From contig JAUEDM010000007.1 in NCBI GenBank assembly GCA_033439685.1, positions 1,798,001 through 1,862,000 on the forward strand: a stretch of DNA of 64,000 bases, given 5' to 3'. The notes beneath the pieces were generated by a model that did not search any database, was not told where the DNA came from, and worked only from the letters and a program-made list of their open reading frames with translations. The stretch is from Apodospora peruviana (lineage: Eukaryota > Ascomycota > Sordariomycetes > Sordariales > Lasiosphaeriaceae). The position numbers and the translations under genes are program-made. This document shows, piece by piece, positions 9,535 through 22,600 of the stretch (positions are counted from its first letter, which is position 1; every line of letters starts with the position of its first letter).

Positions 9535-11827
9535 TTAACACATCTCAACAGCCACCTTCCTCCGTCCATTATTCCTCCCAAACTCACTCCCCATCTTAAA
9601 GAACCCCCACTCGCCTCTCGTGATAGGCGAAATATCGTCATACCCATTCGGCGTCATCGGCCCAACATGCTGCTGGTGCTGCTGCAGCGCTTGGACCCGA
9701 TTATTTATCAAGTTCATACCGCCGGGGGTCCCAACAATCCCGTCAATCGACTGCAGCCCACCGGGCGTGACGGGGACAGCACCGATATTCCACTGCATTC
9801 CCGGGGAGATGATGGCGCTTTTTGGCCTGGCAGTCAAGTCTTCGTCCTCCTCCTCTTCGTTCTGGTCAGGGACGACCAGCCCCTGGCGCTGAAGATCTCC
9901 GTTCTGCGTTGGAGACCTCCGCTTCGCGAGCTTAGGCTTGGCGTCGAAGGTCGTCTGCAGGCGCAGGTTCATCAGGGGCATCATGTTTCTGCCTGCTGCT
10001 GCTGCTGCTGCTACTGCTACCGGTTTTACTGCTACCGGTTTTACTGCTACCGGTTTGGCGACCATCATTGGCATTAGCATCGGCGGCGGTGGCGGGGCAG
10101 ACGCCATCTTGGGTGTGGTCCGGCGCTCCTCGAGCTGCATTTCCGACTCGATGATCGACTCGTCGTCTTCGATTTCGCTGTCCTCCACGATGACAGCCGC
10201 AGCTGGGTTGGTACTGAGTCCGATGTGCATGATCGGTGGCGGCGGCGGGGGCGGCGGCTGGACAGCAACGTCGATGATGCTGCCGCCATACATGCTCCCA
10301 ACATCAACAACATCCACGTCGATTTGCACATCCCGGTACCACGCCTCAATCGCGTCGAGCTCTTTGAGCTCCGCGGCCAAATCCTCGTCCAACTCGTCGA
10401 TATCGTCCATGTCAGCCTCGTCAAACTTTCTAGAGAAAAGAAACTCCTTTTCTTCCGGGGAGAATGCCAAACCCCACTGTGGCGTCTCGGCGCGAATCAA
10501 CGGTGGTGATTGGCGAGATAATTGAAACGAGAGTTCATCACTGTGTTCATGCTGTGGATGGGATGAAGTGATAACCAGCTCGGGCAAAGTCGCCTCGTCT
10601 GCGACACTGGGTTCGTGTACCCGGGTGCTATCCCTGCTGGGAAGCGGCCACGATGGGGCGGAATCGATGTCGTTTTCGACACCAGTCTCCAGGTCTAGTC
10701 CGCCGTAGGCACGGCTGTACATGCGGCAGACATCCGAGAGGGCCGCATCGCTGACCGGGTCAAGCCAGCGGTAAGCGGACAAGAGGTTGCTTTTCAGCAG
10801 CTTCTTGCGGCCGTTGGCGAGAAAGAGGCGCCGCAGCTCATCGACGGCATCTTCGAGGCGCGATGATGCCTGTATCCGGGCATATGACTGGAGAGCTGTG
10901 CGGAAGTTGTAAAGGTGGTCAAGCGACAGGAGGGTCAGGTACTCGGAAGTGAAGAGAACCTCGTACTGGGCCAGAGAGCGATGCACTACATCGGTTGGCA
11001 GATCAAGGGTGGCGGGAGAGACGGCTTGGGGAAGCCAGTGGGCTCTGTCAATAATGTTAGCATCTCCGGTGAACCGAAACATGAGTGTTTTCGAAGGTGA
11101 CTTACCCTAGCTTGAACTTCCGCGACGTTTTCTCGATCGTCTGAGATAGTACCTTCTCATCGCGAGGACCCGTTGAACCCATATGGACGAGCTTGATGCC
11201 AAACTGGCTCGGGTTCTGCAATGCCGGTCCGGATACCGCACTGCTTGTGTCTGTGCTTGCTGTTACTGACGAAGAGGCGACAGTAAAGGGGGTAGCAGGT
11301 GTCATGGGCACAGAGCTATATGCTGGGCTGGTCGGCCACCGGAGGCGACGGCTGCTGAAGGTTGACTCTGCTGTGGATGCTGTTGAAGCGGTAGACCCCG
11401 AGGTCATCGAAGTCTCGCTGAATGCTGGCGATGCACAGTCATTGCGGAAGTGTTCCAACGGGGCTGATAATATCCTCTCCCGGATCGGGGCCTCAACCGT
11501 AGAGCTGTATGATCGAACGAGCTGCGAGAGGGAAAATGTCGGCCGCGACGGAGTGCTAGCAACCGAGTTTGCTGCCGAGCCCGGGGCCGAGGCAGAAGCC
11601 AGGGAGCCAAACGACGCGGCACATGGCGAAGTGAGCGGCGATGTCGGTAGCTGATAGTCTCTCCGTACGACGAGAAGCGTGACGTGTGTTCCTTTCCTTG
11701 CTAACCGTTTTGCTGCGTACTCTAGAGCTGTACTGAGGCGTGCTGGAAGGTAGTGACCGTCGGCGATGGACGTGCCGGCTTCGAGGGGCGACGAGATGCG
11801 GTCCTTTAGAGACAGAGTTGACGCCAT
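9535..11827 (-). CDS. conserved-looking filamentous-fungal protein of unknown function
   Basis: Two exons are predicted: 11106-11827 and 9535-11044, joined across a 61-nt intron (donor GTAAGT, branch GCTAAC, acceptor GACAG) in frame. The product is 743 residues. The start is MASTLSLKDRISSP in a good context (GCGATGG). Two segments look folded and conserved. One is residues about 25-60 (LSTALEYAAKRLARKG, THVTLLVVRRDYQLP). The other spans the splice junction, about residues 205-355 (IKLVHMGSTGPRDEKVLSQT, then HWLPQAVSPATLDLPTDVV, YLTLLSLDHLYNFRTALQSY and LFLANGRKKLLKSNLLSAYR). Ser/Thr-rich linkers and an acidic, Pro-rich C-terminal half separate or follow these. A KPVAV triplicate and an Ala run lie near residue 570. 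No catalytic motif, signal peptide or membrane segment is visible. I do not recognise the family with certainty. Confidence 0.8.
9993..10057. repeat. CTG trinucleotide run plus three 15-bp tandem repeats (coding)
   Basis: A CTG run (9993-10012) adjoins three tandem 15-bp units (ACTGCTACCGGTTTT, 10013-10057, the third differing only at its end). On the minus strand they encode KPVAVKPVAVKPVAV followed by an alanine run in the unrecognised 743-residue protein. The unit length is a multiple of three, so copy changes keep the frame. Confidence 0.9.
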
Positions 11828-12208
11828 CGCGACGAAGGAACCTCTTAAGGTCGACGGAAACAAGGACTACCAGTGGGCGTGGCTCTCCTTCTCGACTGAC
11901 GAAGGATGTCAATGGTTGGAGCTCATGGGAATCTCGTGTAAGGCGGACGGATTCAGGATGGATTTAAAAAAGGACCAACTGCCCACCACCGCGTCTTCTA
12001 TACATCAACACTGCCGGCAAAGGGACACGGCATGAAGACGACGACACGCCAACAAACAAACAAAGAGAGCGTTAGAGATGGTTGAATGTATGGTGAAAAA
12101 AAAAGACTGGGCGGCTACTGGATCTCGTTGAAACAAAGCCTCGGTGGAAACACAGATGAGCAGATGCGAGGGCTCTGTTTCATCTGCTTCCGAGTATAGA
12201 ATGAGGGT

Positions 12209-12226
12209 AGCAGCAGCAGCAGCAGC
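12209..12226. repeat. (AGC)6 microsatellite
   Basis: Six AGC units lie in intergenic DNA about 380 bp upstream of the start of the 743-residue protein gene, so probably in its promoter or leader. Confidence 0.9.
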
Positions 12227-15200
12227 GGGCAGCAGTGCTTGTGTCCTCCCGCGAGGTCGGGTCAAGTTTAAGGGGGCAAGTCGATCAAATAGCGGAGGTG
12301 CAGCATCAAAACATCAGAACTGTATCTGCTGGTCTTCTCTTCACCCCTTGGAAGAGAGACGGGGGTAGCGGTTGACTGCAGGTGCAGGGCGGCCTCGATG
12401 TTGGTCGCCAGGGGCATGGACATGGGCAAGAACATGTTGTGTGCTCTGTGTGATGTGATGCGCCATTGGCAACTGCTGAGGGGAAAGCACCCGAGAACGG
12501 AAGGAGCAGGGGGGTGCAGATCGTTCTACTGTGCGCCTGTCGGCAAGACGAGGCCAGCGACTGGGCAGCCTTGCGCCTCGTGTTAGTGTTGATGTTGCGA
12601 TCCTATCTCCAAGGGCCGCCAGATGAGTGTGGAAATTGGTATGAGTCCATCAAGACTTCAGCTACAGCACTAGCAAGCCACAAACCGGGGGGCGGATCCA
12701 ACAGACGAACACCCCAACGCACGCCAACGGGGGCCTCGAGGTCTTTGCTCCCACGTCACTGCTGGGACACAACTAGACCATCCAGGATGTTCATTCGCTG
12801 GAGACCAGTTGGATCGAAGGTCGGCGGCTAGAGGTGTGGGTGTGTTGACAGGGGCGGTGGTCCTTCGACGACACCTCACTACGACCTCAGTCGTGCAGGC
12901 CGCTGAAGAGGTCGTCTATTTTCGGGCCTGGCCGCTCAGAGGTTCGCCCAGGTTGTGCGGGAAGACCACTCAGACCAACAAAGGCTACCAGTACCAGGAC
13001 TTCAAGTTGTGGCCTCAGGCTCGTAAAAGCTTTGACCAGTCGGTAGCCCGAGTGCCCACATTGTCTGGGCTGCCGTTGAATCATTGGCTTCCAGCACTTG
13101 TCCCCATGTCGCTTGCCCGGTCTTTCACCCTTCCGGCAGCCTAACTGGCGTCTAACAAACAGTGATCGGAGTTGAACACGCAAAAAAGTCCCCGGCCCCG
13201 AAGACCCCAAATGCACGCCCGCGGCAACCTGAGAGGTCAGAGCAAAAATAGACGTGCCTTAGCTCATCAGCCCGACCAATCACGGTTTCATCTCAACCTT
13301 TTTCCAGTCTGGCTTGCACCTTGACACCGACCATCTGGTTTGACCTGGAAAGCCACCGCCTCTTCAAATGTCAAGAGTCGAAACCAGGCACCGCAAACAT
13401 CGTCATGCATTCAGCGATGCAAGATGAACAGCAGCACCAATTTATTTTTGCTCTTGATGTAAGAAATTGAGTGTTTCACAGTTTCGCAACCCAAGGTCCA
13501 GATGATCGATCCCGTACTGAGAATTATCAAACCCAATCAATCTACGATATCCGAGATTCTCACCATGACGAACACAATCCCCCAACCACCATCCGAGTCT
13601 AGTCCGTGCATTGGCGCAGTAGTAGCAGCGGTAGCAATCATGTGGGAAATCCCTTCCACCTTCACCGCCGACTTGGAAAGCATCAACTTACGCAAGGCTA
13701 GGCCAGACCAGCAGGCCACATAAGTGTACGGGATCACAAGCCATGGCCATCACTCACGAACAACTTACACATCGGTGAGGGTTGAGTCCCAAGCCCGTCT
13801 ACCCACCGACTTCTCGGGCTCGCGTTCAGTTTTCTATTCTGGCTACCCTTATCCATAAGGAGTACGGAGTACGGTACCACTCTTGGAGGCACTGGTCAGG
13901 AACCTGCCGCGCCTCATCGGTGCGTCGACCGAACTCCCATTCCAACGCCTCCTTCTATTGAGTGGTTATCCCACAGTAGAACAAGTGAGCCAGCGCCTAC
14001 ACCTAACCCATCATCATACCCTATTGGCGAGCTCGCATCCCTCCCATCGTCGGGCACACAATATATCTGTACTGCAGAAGCTTCCAAATGCCCGCGCTTT
14101 GGCCTGAGGCAGCAAGCAGGCAGATCGCGTCCCAGCCCGTCATGACAACCAGTAGCATCCTCACGAAGGATCATCGATATCACTCAATTATTTGCTGGGA
14201 TGAATCATCCCTCTAACACCCAGGACCTCCTTACTGAGCAACGACCTTCACTTTTATCCCTCAGCAGCCTTCTTCCGAACCATACAGCCGAGCTCGATAT
14301 CCCTCTATGAGTCAGAGCTGGGAATCCTCCACTTGGACATGCCGTTCGGCTTGCTCTACCATTGAAAGCGGTTATCTATGTCATATCGTCAGGATGAGTA
14401 GGTTTCCCTCCATGGCCTGATCTGATGGCGGGTGGGCATCCTTCATCTGAACAGTAATGATCCTCCCCCTCCGCTCCCGTAATGTTCCTCCATGGCCTCA
14501 GCGGGTGCCACCACCACTGACCAGCGTAAGGATGGACAAGCTTCTGCCCTCCACTGGCCTCGTGCGACACTCTGGCTCTGGTTACCATAGCCTGCTCTTC
14601 TTCTCATAACGTTGCTTGATGGGAAAAATCAGCAATGGAAGGTTGCTCAAGACCACCGTCACTAATCACAGCACCGGCACGGTCACCATCACCCCCAAGT
14701 AAGCTGGGAACTATTCCAGGATACAATCATAGGCCCCAGAGCAGCTGCCTATCTTCTTCTTCCATCCAACTACGCTCGCTGAACCTGATAAATGGCTATC
14801 TGTCTGTGGCATTGCTCATCATCATCCGTCCGACTTCAACCCAGCTTTACAATCGCACCCCCATCTGCCTCAGACTAACCTTCCCAAACAGAAACCCCCA
14901 TTCTCAGTCATCCACACCACACCACGGCGGCGGCAGTGGGTGCAGATGCCCCCTCTTTTGTTTCTCCCTGGTCTTCCTGCCTTATTATGCGGTTAGTGTA
15001 ACTTGAATACCAAGTCTGCATGTGCAGTCCACACATGACCAACAAACCGACTAAGATATGCATGCGTGCACCAACACAAATACCAACATCCATACTGCTC
15101 TCTTCACGTGTATCCCTCTGAGAACTGACGGTCATGGGTACCCTAGGCAGTTATGATTAGTAGCAGCAGCAGTATGAGCAGCGGAAACCGTCATTGGGGA

Positions 15201-16017
15201 CCGTGTCAAAAAGGTACCTACGTCAAGTCGGTAACAATATGCCACTGCAGAGATACCTAGTACCTTGTTCAGAAACAACAAGAGCATGGAATTGAACTGA
15301 TTGTACATCGACTTGACGACTCACTCTATCTCAGCTTAACCAGTATCGAAACTCAGTGAGAGCAATGGACGTAGACACCACCACTCTTGGTTGGTGCAGT
15401 GATTAGAACAAAGTGTCTAATCCAGATCCAAATCAGATCAGATCAGACCATAATCACGCTGGTAAAGATAATGAACGACTTACCCCGTAAACCGATGTCA
15501 TGATTCAAGTGGGACAGGAGGATAGACAGACTGACAGATAGACGGACAAACCCGTTGACTCCAAGTAAAGAAAGGTAATACCTACCAGGTAGGTAAAATA
15601 ACAACTAGCTGGATCCTTATCAGGCAGGGCAACGCACCCGTAGCGACTATCCTCCTTTCCTTCCCGCTAGCATCACCATCGTCACAACGAGAGAAACACT
15701 TCTCAAAAATCGTGCGTCCAAATGAAAATGGCATCTGTCTCTGTGTCTCTGGTTCAAACTCTGCTTATGCCTACTGCCTACTACCTATCCGCCTACTAGT
15801 CCGCCCTATGTATTCTGCTGTCTGTCCATATTCCTTCCTTTCTTTCCGGTGTACGCTGCGCGTGCGCTTCGCTACATATGCAAATACTCCGTTGGTCGTG
15901 TGAACGAGAATCCATAATCCATCATCATTTCCACCCAAGAAACTAGCAGAATCAACAAACAGTGTAACCACTGTCTATACCCCAGCACATTCCTGCTGTT
16001 GCTCTCGCTTTTGTGCT

Positions 16018-16043
16018 TGTTGTTGTTGTTGTTGTTGTTGTTG
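16018..16043. repeat. (TTG)n microsatellite
   Basis: About eight TTG units occur 3' of the deubiquitinase gene. On the minus strand they give a Gln run in a 165-codon frame that I reject as a gene. Confidence 0.9.
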
Positions 16044-16606
16044 TAGTTGTGTCTTCATGTCTGTCCCATCACCCCCATTTGCTCTTGTGATTCTCCCGAT
16101 ATATGGGAGAAAAATGAACGCAAAGTAGGAAAAGGTAAAGAAAATACAGTCTATCAATTCCCCAGACAAAAGAGTTGACGGAAAGAGACAACAGAGACAG
16201 CTCTTTAGACGGGAAAACTCAACCAAAAGCCGAACCAACCAGACCCTGACCCGAGCCTGACCCAATATACCCCGAACCAGTCCCATAGTAACCGAAACCC
16301 TCCCAGGTATCCTTGACCATCTCGGACAGTATACCGATTTCCAGCCACTATCCACCTGTTGTTGTCCCACCCGAAATGCATACGAGAAAGAAAGGGAGAA
16401 GCGGCTATTCATAGATGAGACAGAAACCACGAAGGAAAAAAGACGTGAGAGAAGGACAAAGGAAAAAAACAACCCAAATCAGAAGACCACCAGCCCGCTC
16501 CGCCATTTCCCAGACACCATGCTTCCAAGGATACCGTCGAAACACTGCCCTCTAGCAAAAGTAAAAAAAAGAAAAGCAAGTCGATAAGGCGCGCTGCTGA
16601 GATCTA

Positions 16607-19600
16607 CTACATCTCCCCGTTGTTGAGATCGCCGCCGGCAGGCATGCTGATGTCCCCAAGACTGTCCATCTGCTCGGAGCATGCAGACGAACCATCCCAC
16701 TCTGCAGAACCAAACGTGTGATCAGCAGGCCGTGTTGCTGGAGGCAACGCTGGATGAGTCGCTGTGGAACATACCGGAGCCGTCTTCCTCTACATCTTCA
16801 ACGACGATTTTGCGAAGCGGTTCGAGGGTCACTGAATATTCAATATTAGCAACGGTCAAAGAGGACATATTATCTTGAAAATCAGGAAACTGACTCTGAC
16901 AGAGACGATTGAACTCTCGTGCGCCCTCGTCTAATGCCGGGTCCTTTAGGTTGAAGTATTTACTGCATTCCTTGATGACCCGTTGGAGGCCGGCCACAAG
17001 GCGTGTGGAGACATCGCCGCGCCCATTGACAAAATTGTCTCCCAGGTACTCGAGGCATCTCAGGCCCAGAGCCCTGGCGGTGTCGACAAGCTTCTGGGCT
17101 CGCCTCCGCCCTCGCTCTGTGTCTTCAAACGCTGGTGATGGGCTGAACTTGAAGATCTTTTCCTGCAAAAACGACTCCGTGTCGCTGCTCACCGTGGAGT
17201 CAAAATATCCCAGCAAACCCGGAGCCCAATCAGGAATATTATCAAGCCCGGTCAGGATGACGTATTCTGGATCTTCACCCGAGCCCTCTCGGGGAGCGTC
17301 AAAGACGTCCTTCTGAAAATCTAGAAAGGCTTTGCCTTCCCCATTCTGCAATAACATACATTGCTGGCAGATGTAGCGAATGAGGTTATTGATCAATTCT
17401 GGACGGCTTGATGTACGGCAAAATACGTGAGCAGCAACGCGAAGGTATGGTATATTGGAATGCTGAACCATCTGACCTGTAATGGCGCCCCTCAGGGTCC
17501 GGTAGACCCTCTCTTCCATAGTTCGGTTGTATTTCATCAGATGGGAGACGATTGAATAGGTCCCAGAGTGATTTTGGTTAATTGCAATCAGCTTTTCCAC
17601 AAAGATACCTACTCCCCCTCTGGACCACTCCATCTGGAGAATCTTGATCTCCGCTTTGGTGAAGTAAAACGGACGATTCAGGTTTGGATTGTGGTCAAGA
17701 CGCTGCTCGGGCGAATCTAGCCCTGTCATGTCGCCCCTATCGGTGGTGAGAAACTCCATGGATCTGAGTAAAATGTCCAGAAGGTCAATGATAGCTTCGT
17801 AGGATGGCTGACGGGCGGCCACTCGGCGAGTTATTGTCCCAATCATTCTCGCAAACTGCGGAGGCAGCTCCAGGGCAGGGTCTGCGTAGATAATCCACAA
17901 GAGATTCTTGAAGAAGGGCTGTTGGAGGAATGTTGCGGTCTCGGCGCGTCCCATCTTGACAAAACATAGCATGAAGTCGAATACTTCAGGCCAGGAGCGC
18001 AGGTTCATATGGAAGTTATCCCAAAGAATCCTGAAAATACGCATCATGCTTGTCATGACCGGAGTCGGGGTCTCATAATCGTCCTCATCGTCATCATCGG
18101 TTCCGTCTGGAGGTTGCAATCCGTACTGATCACGCGCTCGCGCTCTAATAACATGGAGTACTCGGATCATCAAGCCGACAGCGCCTTGGCGAACCTCTGC
18201 ATCAAAATTCCTCTGTATCAGCATGCGCAGTGCATCGGTGTAGCGGTTGAAGTACTCGAAGACTGCGAAGCTGCAACGGACGCAGTTCTGGCACATGCTG
18301 GTTATGCGCTTGAGAAGGTTGAAGAAATCTGGGATATCCTTGGTCCGTGACGCGACCTGGTCAAGATGGCTCACCGCCATAGTAATCGCAAGATTCTCCA
18401 TCATGTGGTCGCTGGTACATTTCTCCTGATTGAGAGACCTCGTGTGGTAAAGCGCCAAATTCACAAATTGGATTTGGTACTGGTCATAGAGGCAATGCCT
18501 ACGAAGGAGCGACTCATTCTCGTCCCGGATGAATTGCGCCAGCTCCTGCGAAACCTCCATGCGAAGGGGACTGGTGCATCCGGATTTCTTGAGCAGATCT
18601 TGTTCCTTGGCAAGAGACGTCGATCGTTGGTAAAACAGCATATATGCGCTGTACGTCTTGTCGTAACTGACACCAGTATTCTCGAAGTGGGCGCGATAGT
18701 CAGGGCCGCCAAAGCATGAGTTCTCCATATGAGCCGGGTCCCAAGAAGAGACATTTTCGTCATTAAACTCTACCCACACTGGAGTGTCGCTGTCGCTCGG
18801 CCGCTCCCGGACATAGGAATAGTAGTGGCCAGATTCGGATGTGCCGGAGTGAACAATAACCCCGACGAGCTCAAACATATCTTTCGGCACTTCTTCTGTG
18901 GGATTACTGAGGTGCTCGATGGTATATGGCCGCATGTCGATGGTGGTTGGAAAGGCGAAGTAGTCGTTGATCTTGTTCCGCTGGAGCGATCGCAAGTTGA
19001 AGTCGAACCGCTTGAGATGGAAAATCAAGTTGTCTGGGATGTCCTTGAGACAGGCCCTTTTGACAGCATCGACATGACGGTCACAAGTTGAGCACTTGTA
19101 CTTGTTGTCTCCCTCCATGATTTCACCGTCGACATAAGCCTGTAAACTCTCTTCTAGTGAGTTTTTGCCCTTGATGTCGCATTGGATGGCCGAAAATGGT
19201 TCCAGCCTCTCCGATATATGCTCACACTCCTTGGAGCTGACTTGCTGGACCAGTTGCCCGCCATAAAATGAACGGAACTGACGCTTCTCCTCGCTGGACA
19301 AGAGCTGCCCTTCCCATCGGTCGAACAAGAGGTTGTAGAACTCATCCACGTCCATCTGATTGTGAATGTCGATTTGTGTATCCTCGTAGGTCTTGATGCA
19401 GCCGACGACGTCTTCCGGGGTCATGGAGCGGCGAACAGTTCCCTGCATAAAGGCAAACAACTTTTGGGTGTTGAAAAGCAATCCTTGAGGGTAGATACGA
19501 TCCTGGACCTCGGCATTGAGCATAAATCCGCGGAATCCAGTATTCATGAACAACTGTGTAAACAACGAGTTCAGATAACAGGTGTTGGAGAGGTTCTTCA

Positions 19601-22600
19601 GCCCAGCATAGCCGCAAGACGCTCTAATGGCCTTCGCCCTCTCGAACTGTTGAGGAAGCTCGTATGCATAGAAATCTGCCGGCCAATGTTAGTGAGCACT
19701 TCAAGTGAGCACTAATGTTTGTGCATTTACCTTCTTCTTCAGGAAACACAGGAACCAGTTCATCAAGATCCTCGAGGAGCCGTAAAATCTGCGTGGGATC
19801 GTCTTCAACCAGGCTGCCAATTATTTGAATCAACAACATACGGCTGTCGCTTGAAAGAATGGGTCGGCTGGGCTCAGTTCCGCTGTCTTTCGTGAAAGGC
19901 GGGAATAAATGCTTCCAAAAGATCTTTCGAGCAACATCACTAAAGAGAGTTAGAGTCATTTTATTTCGAGTAGAAAGAAAGGGGATTCCACCCACGTTAT
20001 CGGCAACATTTCTCGGTGAGCCGGGTATTGCTCAGAACATAGGATGGTGTGCAAGAGTCGAATCAAGGCGTGTGCACCTCGATCGATCCTGTCGGGCTGA
20101 GTCAAGTCCTGCCGTATATAATTCAGCTCCTGTAATATCTAGAACCCGGTTTCGTATGACATACCTCAAAGGTCGTGTAAGAAAGCAATAGATTGCCCCA
20201 GTTTCTCAATAGCTGTGGGATATCCAGTATCTGGGGCTGAGCCACTCGCAATATCTGGAACATTTTGAAGCAGAGATCGAGCTGTTCGATTGATTGACTA
20301 GCGTTCCTGATCGCTGATCCAACCATCCCCGAAACCAGTGGCCAGAAGAATTCACGGAACTTGACCGTCGCTGTATCGGCTGGAGCACTAAGACTAAAAA
20401 ACCGATTAGATTAGGTCTCCCTTCAGGAAGAGTTGGGGGAACCTACGATGGATGGTTTGCTCGAATTCTATCCAGGATGAGCAATGCTGTATTGATCCTA
20501 ACTTGTGCCCGAGGATCGCGAAGTAGTAAGTCTTCCAGCAGACGCGGGATCCCCGTATGAACGCAAAAGGCCGACATAAAGTCGCTGCTTCTCGCACATG
20601 CCTCGAGGATGATTTCAAGACAGAGTGTTGTATGCGTCGCATTGCCGTCAGAAGTATCGGCTGAGAGGCTCGCTGATATGATATTCAAGAGTCGATCCAA
20701 GAGTCGGGCGTCAAGCAGCGCAGCAGTTGAAGTTGGTAGTGTCGAATCTGTAGAAATATGAGCAGATGCAGCGACGGTTAACGGGAGAGAAATGGTACCT
20801 TGTAAGAGTGACATAAGACAGGTCAAGAGGGCAGAACCTAGCTCAATCTGGAGTTCCACGCTAGGGCATTGCGTTATTATCTCGGGATCCGAGATAGCGG
20901 AAACGAGGAGAGACATGATCCTCTCCAAGGAAGCGGTGTACGGAAAGCGGAGGTCCTCCGTGCCATCTTCCTGAGCTCGCGGGTTATCTGAGAACTTGCA
21001 TCGCTGGTTGAGAAGATGCTCTCGTAGCGCATGCACCGCATAGAGAGACTTGTAAGGTTGGCCGAGAGCAAATATAGTCTTATAGGAGGTTGATGGGTTC
21101 TCGATGGCCTCGATCGTATTTTCGTCAACCGGGAGTTTTATCAAGAAGCTATAGATCTAGTTATAACTGTTAACTTCCCTCCACGAAAGTGGGTCTAGAT
21201 GTAAACCTACCTCTTGGGCTAACTTCTCCTCCATGGACAGGTACTCCCATAGCTCCTCAAAATGGCCTAGAATCTCAACCTCTATCCGCGATGCTCCTGG
21301 TGGAACTCTGGTTGGAGAGCTCGGAACTTCCGATTCGCGCTTGACCAACAATATTCCGTTGTGGATTTGCAAATCATCCAGAGACTTGCAGATCTCATTT
21401 TCTTGCGGGACGAAGGGCCTACCTTTGTAGTAGATCCGGTAGTTTTCAAACCCTGTTGCTTCACGCAGACTGGCAAAGAGCGACGCCGCCGTGTTTCTCC
21501 GTCCAATATTGAGAGGCTTGATATCGGTCTGAAGATCGCCGTCAAATGACTGAAATTTCAGCTCTGCTGATTCCCCCTCAACATCTTTCGACGTCTCCAA
21601 TATTACTTGTCTAAGATCGGGCGCCGAAAAGTGGCCTTTCGCCTGGTGGAGCCGGTGGAATTCCCTGAGAATGGAGAGGGAGCGAATGAACAGGAGGTTT
21701 TGTTCAGAAACCTGTTGGTCCGTGGCGACTATCGCCATCATTTCATCGTTCCCGTTTGCTGTGCCATCCCCGAAACTTCGTAGTCTCTCAGCAGCCGAAG
21801 ACAATTGCTGAAGACATCGATGGATGAGAGACAAGTGTACTTTTCGTGCCCGATAATGCGGAAATGATAGGATGGATCGGCTCTCAAGGTAGATATCATT
21901 GACTAGCGTGCCGATAGCGTGCCGCTCTATTGTGCCCTCTGGAGCAGTAAGCGCCATTCGCCACATTTGTTCGATCCCAGTATTATTGGGATTCTCCTCG
22001 TCGTCAAGAATGATACTGTTCGAATCGTTGACAAGCGGAAGCAGCGCTTCACGCACAAAGTCATGAGTGCCCTGACAAAAACACTCCGGAGCCAGGGTCG
22101 GCAGGTATTCTGAAAAGCACGTCGACGCGAAAGGGTTGTTGCCGTGAGGTCGCTTCAGGGAATTGATCAGCAGTTGCCACGCAACATCGCGGTCCTCCCG
22201 ACACGCTGCCCCGGGGCCGACAAGGAGATGCCAGAGTTTCGGGCCAAGATTCTTCGGAATCGTTGAAGGCTCATAGTTGAGCACTCCAGAGAGAAGGTCC
22301 CTGCGTGGCGCGTTTTGATGACCACTGAGAACAGAGGGGTATCCTGCGCTTCGCGCCGCTGGGATAGCCGCCTCGAGCTCTTCAATCAGTAGTGTTGTCA
22401 GGTTATAGTCCGAGGTAAGAATTTGGACTTCGCGCGCCACTTGAACTTCACGCGCCGCCGCATGTATCCGTGATACTAGGCATAAAACCCAGAGGCTTCC
22501 AATTGTTGACGGAGTTTTCTGGGCGATATCACTCAAGCAATCAAAGTAGATCTTCCGTCGTCCCTCTGCGGTCATCCCAGGAGCCAAGAGTTCCTTAAAC

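Larger units (their letters stand above)
11828..16606. other. 4.8 kb intergenic region, no supportable gene
   Basis: This region spans from the start of the 743-residue protein gene to the 3' end of the deubiquitinase gene. Several reading frames of 60-165 codons exist on both strands, but none shows a domain, signal peptide with plausible continuation, or splice-linked partner. It contains an AGC run at 12209-12226 and a TTG run near 16018-16043. The first few hundred bases should hold the promoter of the upstream gene. I see no tRNA or 5S rRNA. Confidence 0.5.

Noticed and set aside
9451..10525. Long plus-strand frames (up to 208 codons) antisense to the unknown 743-residue protein
   Set aside because: Their Gly/Ser/Cys-rich composition is the mirror of repetitive coding DNA on the other strand.
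15975..16472. 165-codon minus-strand frame with a Gln run
   Set aside because: The Gln run is simply the TTG microsatellite. The rest is hydrophobic low-complexity sequence in the 3' flank of the deubiquitinase.
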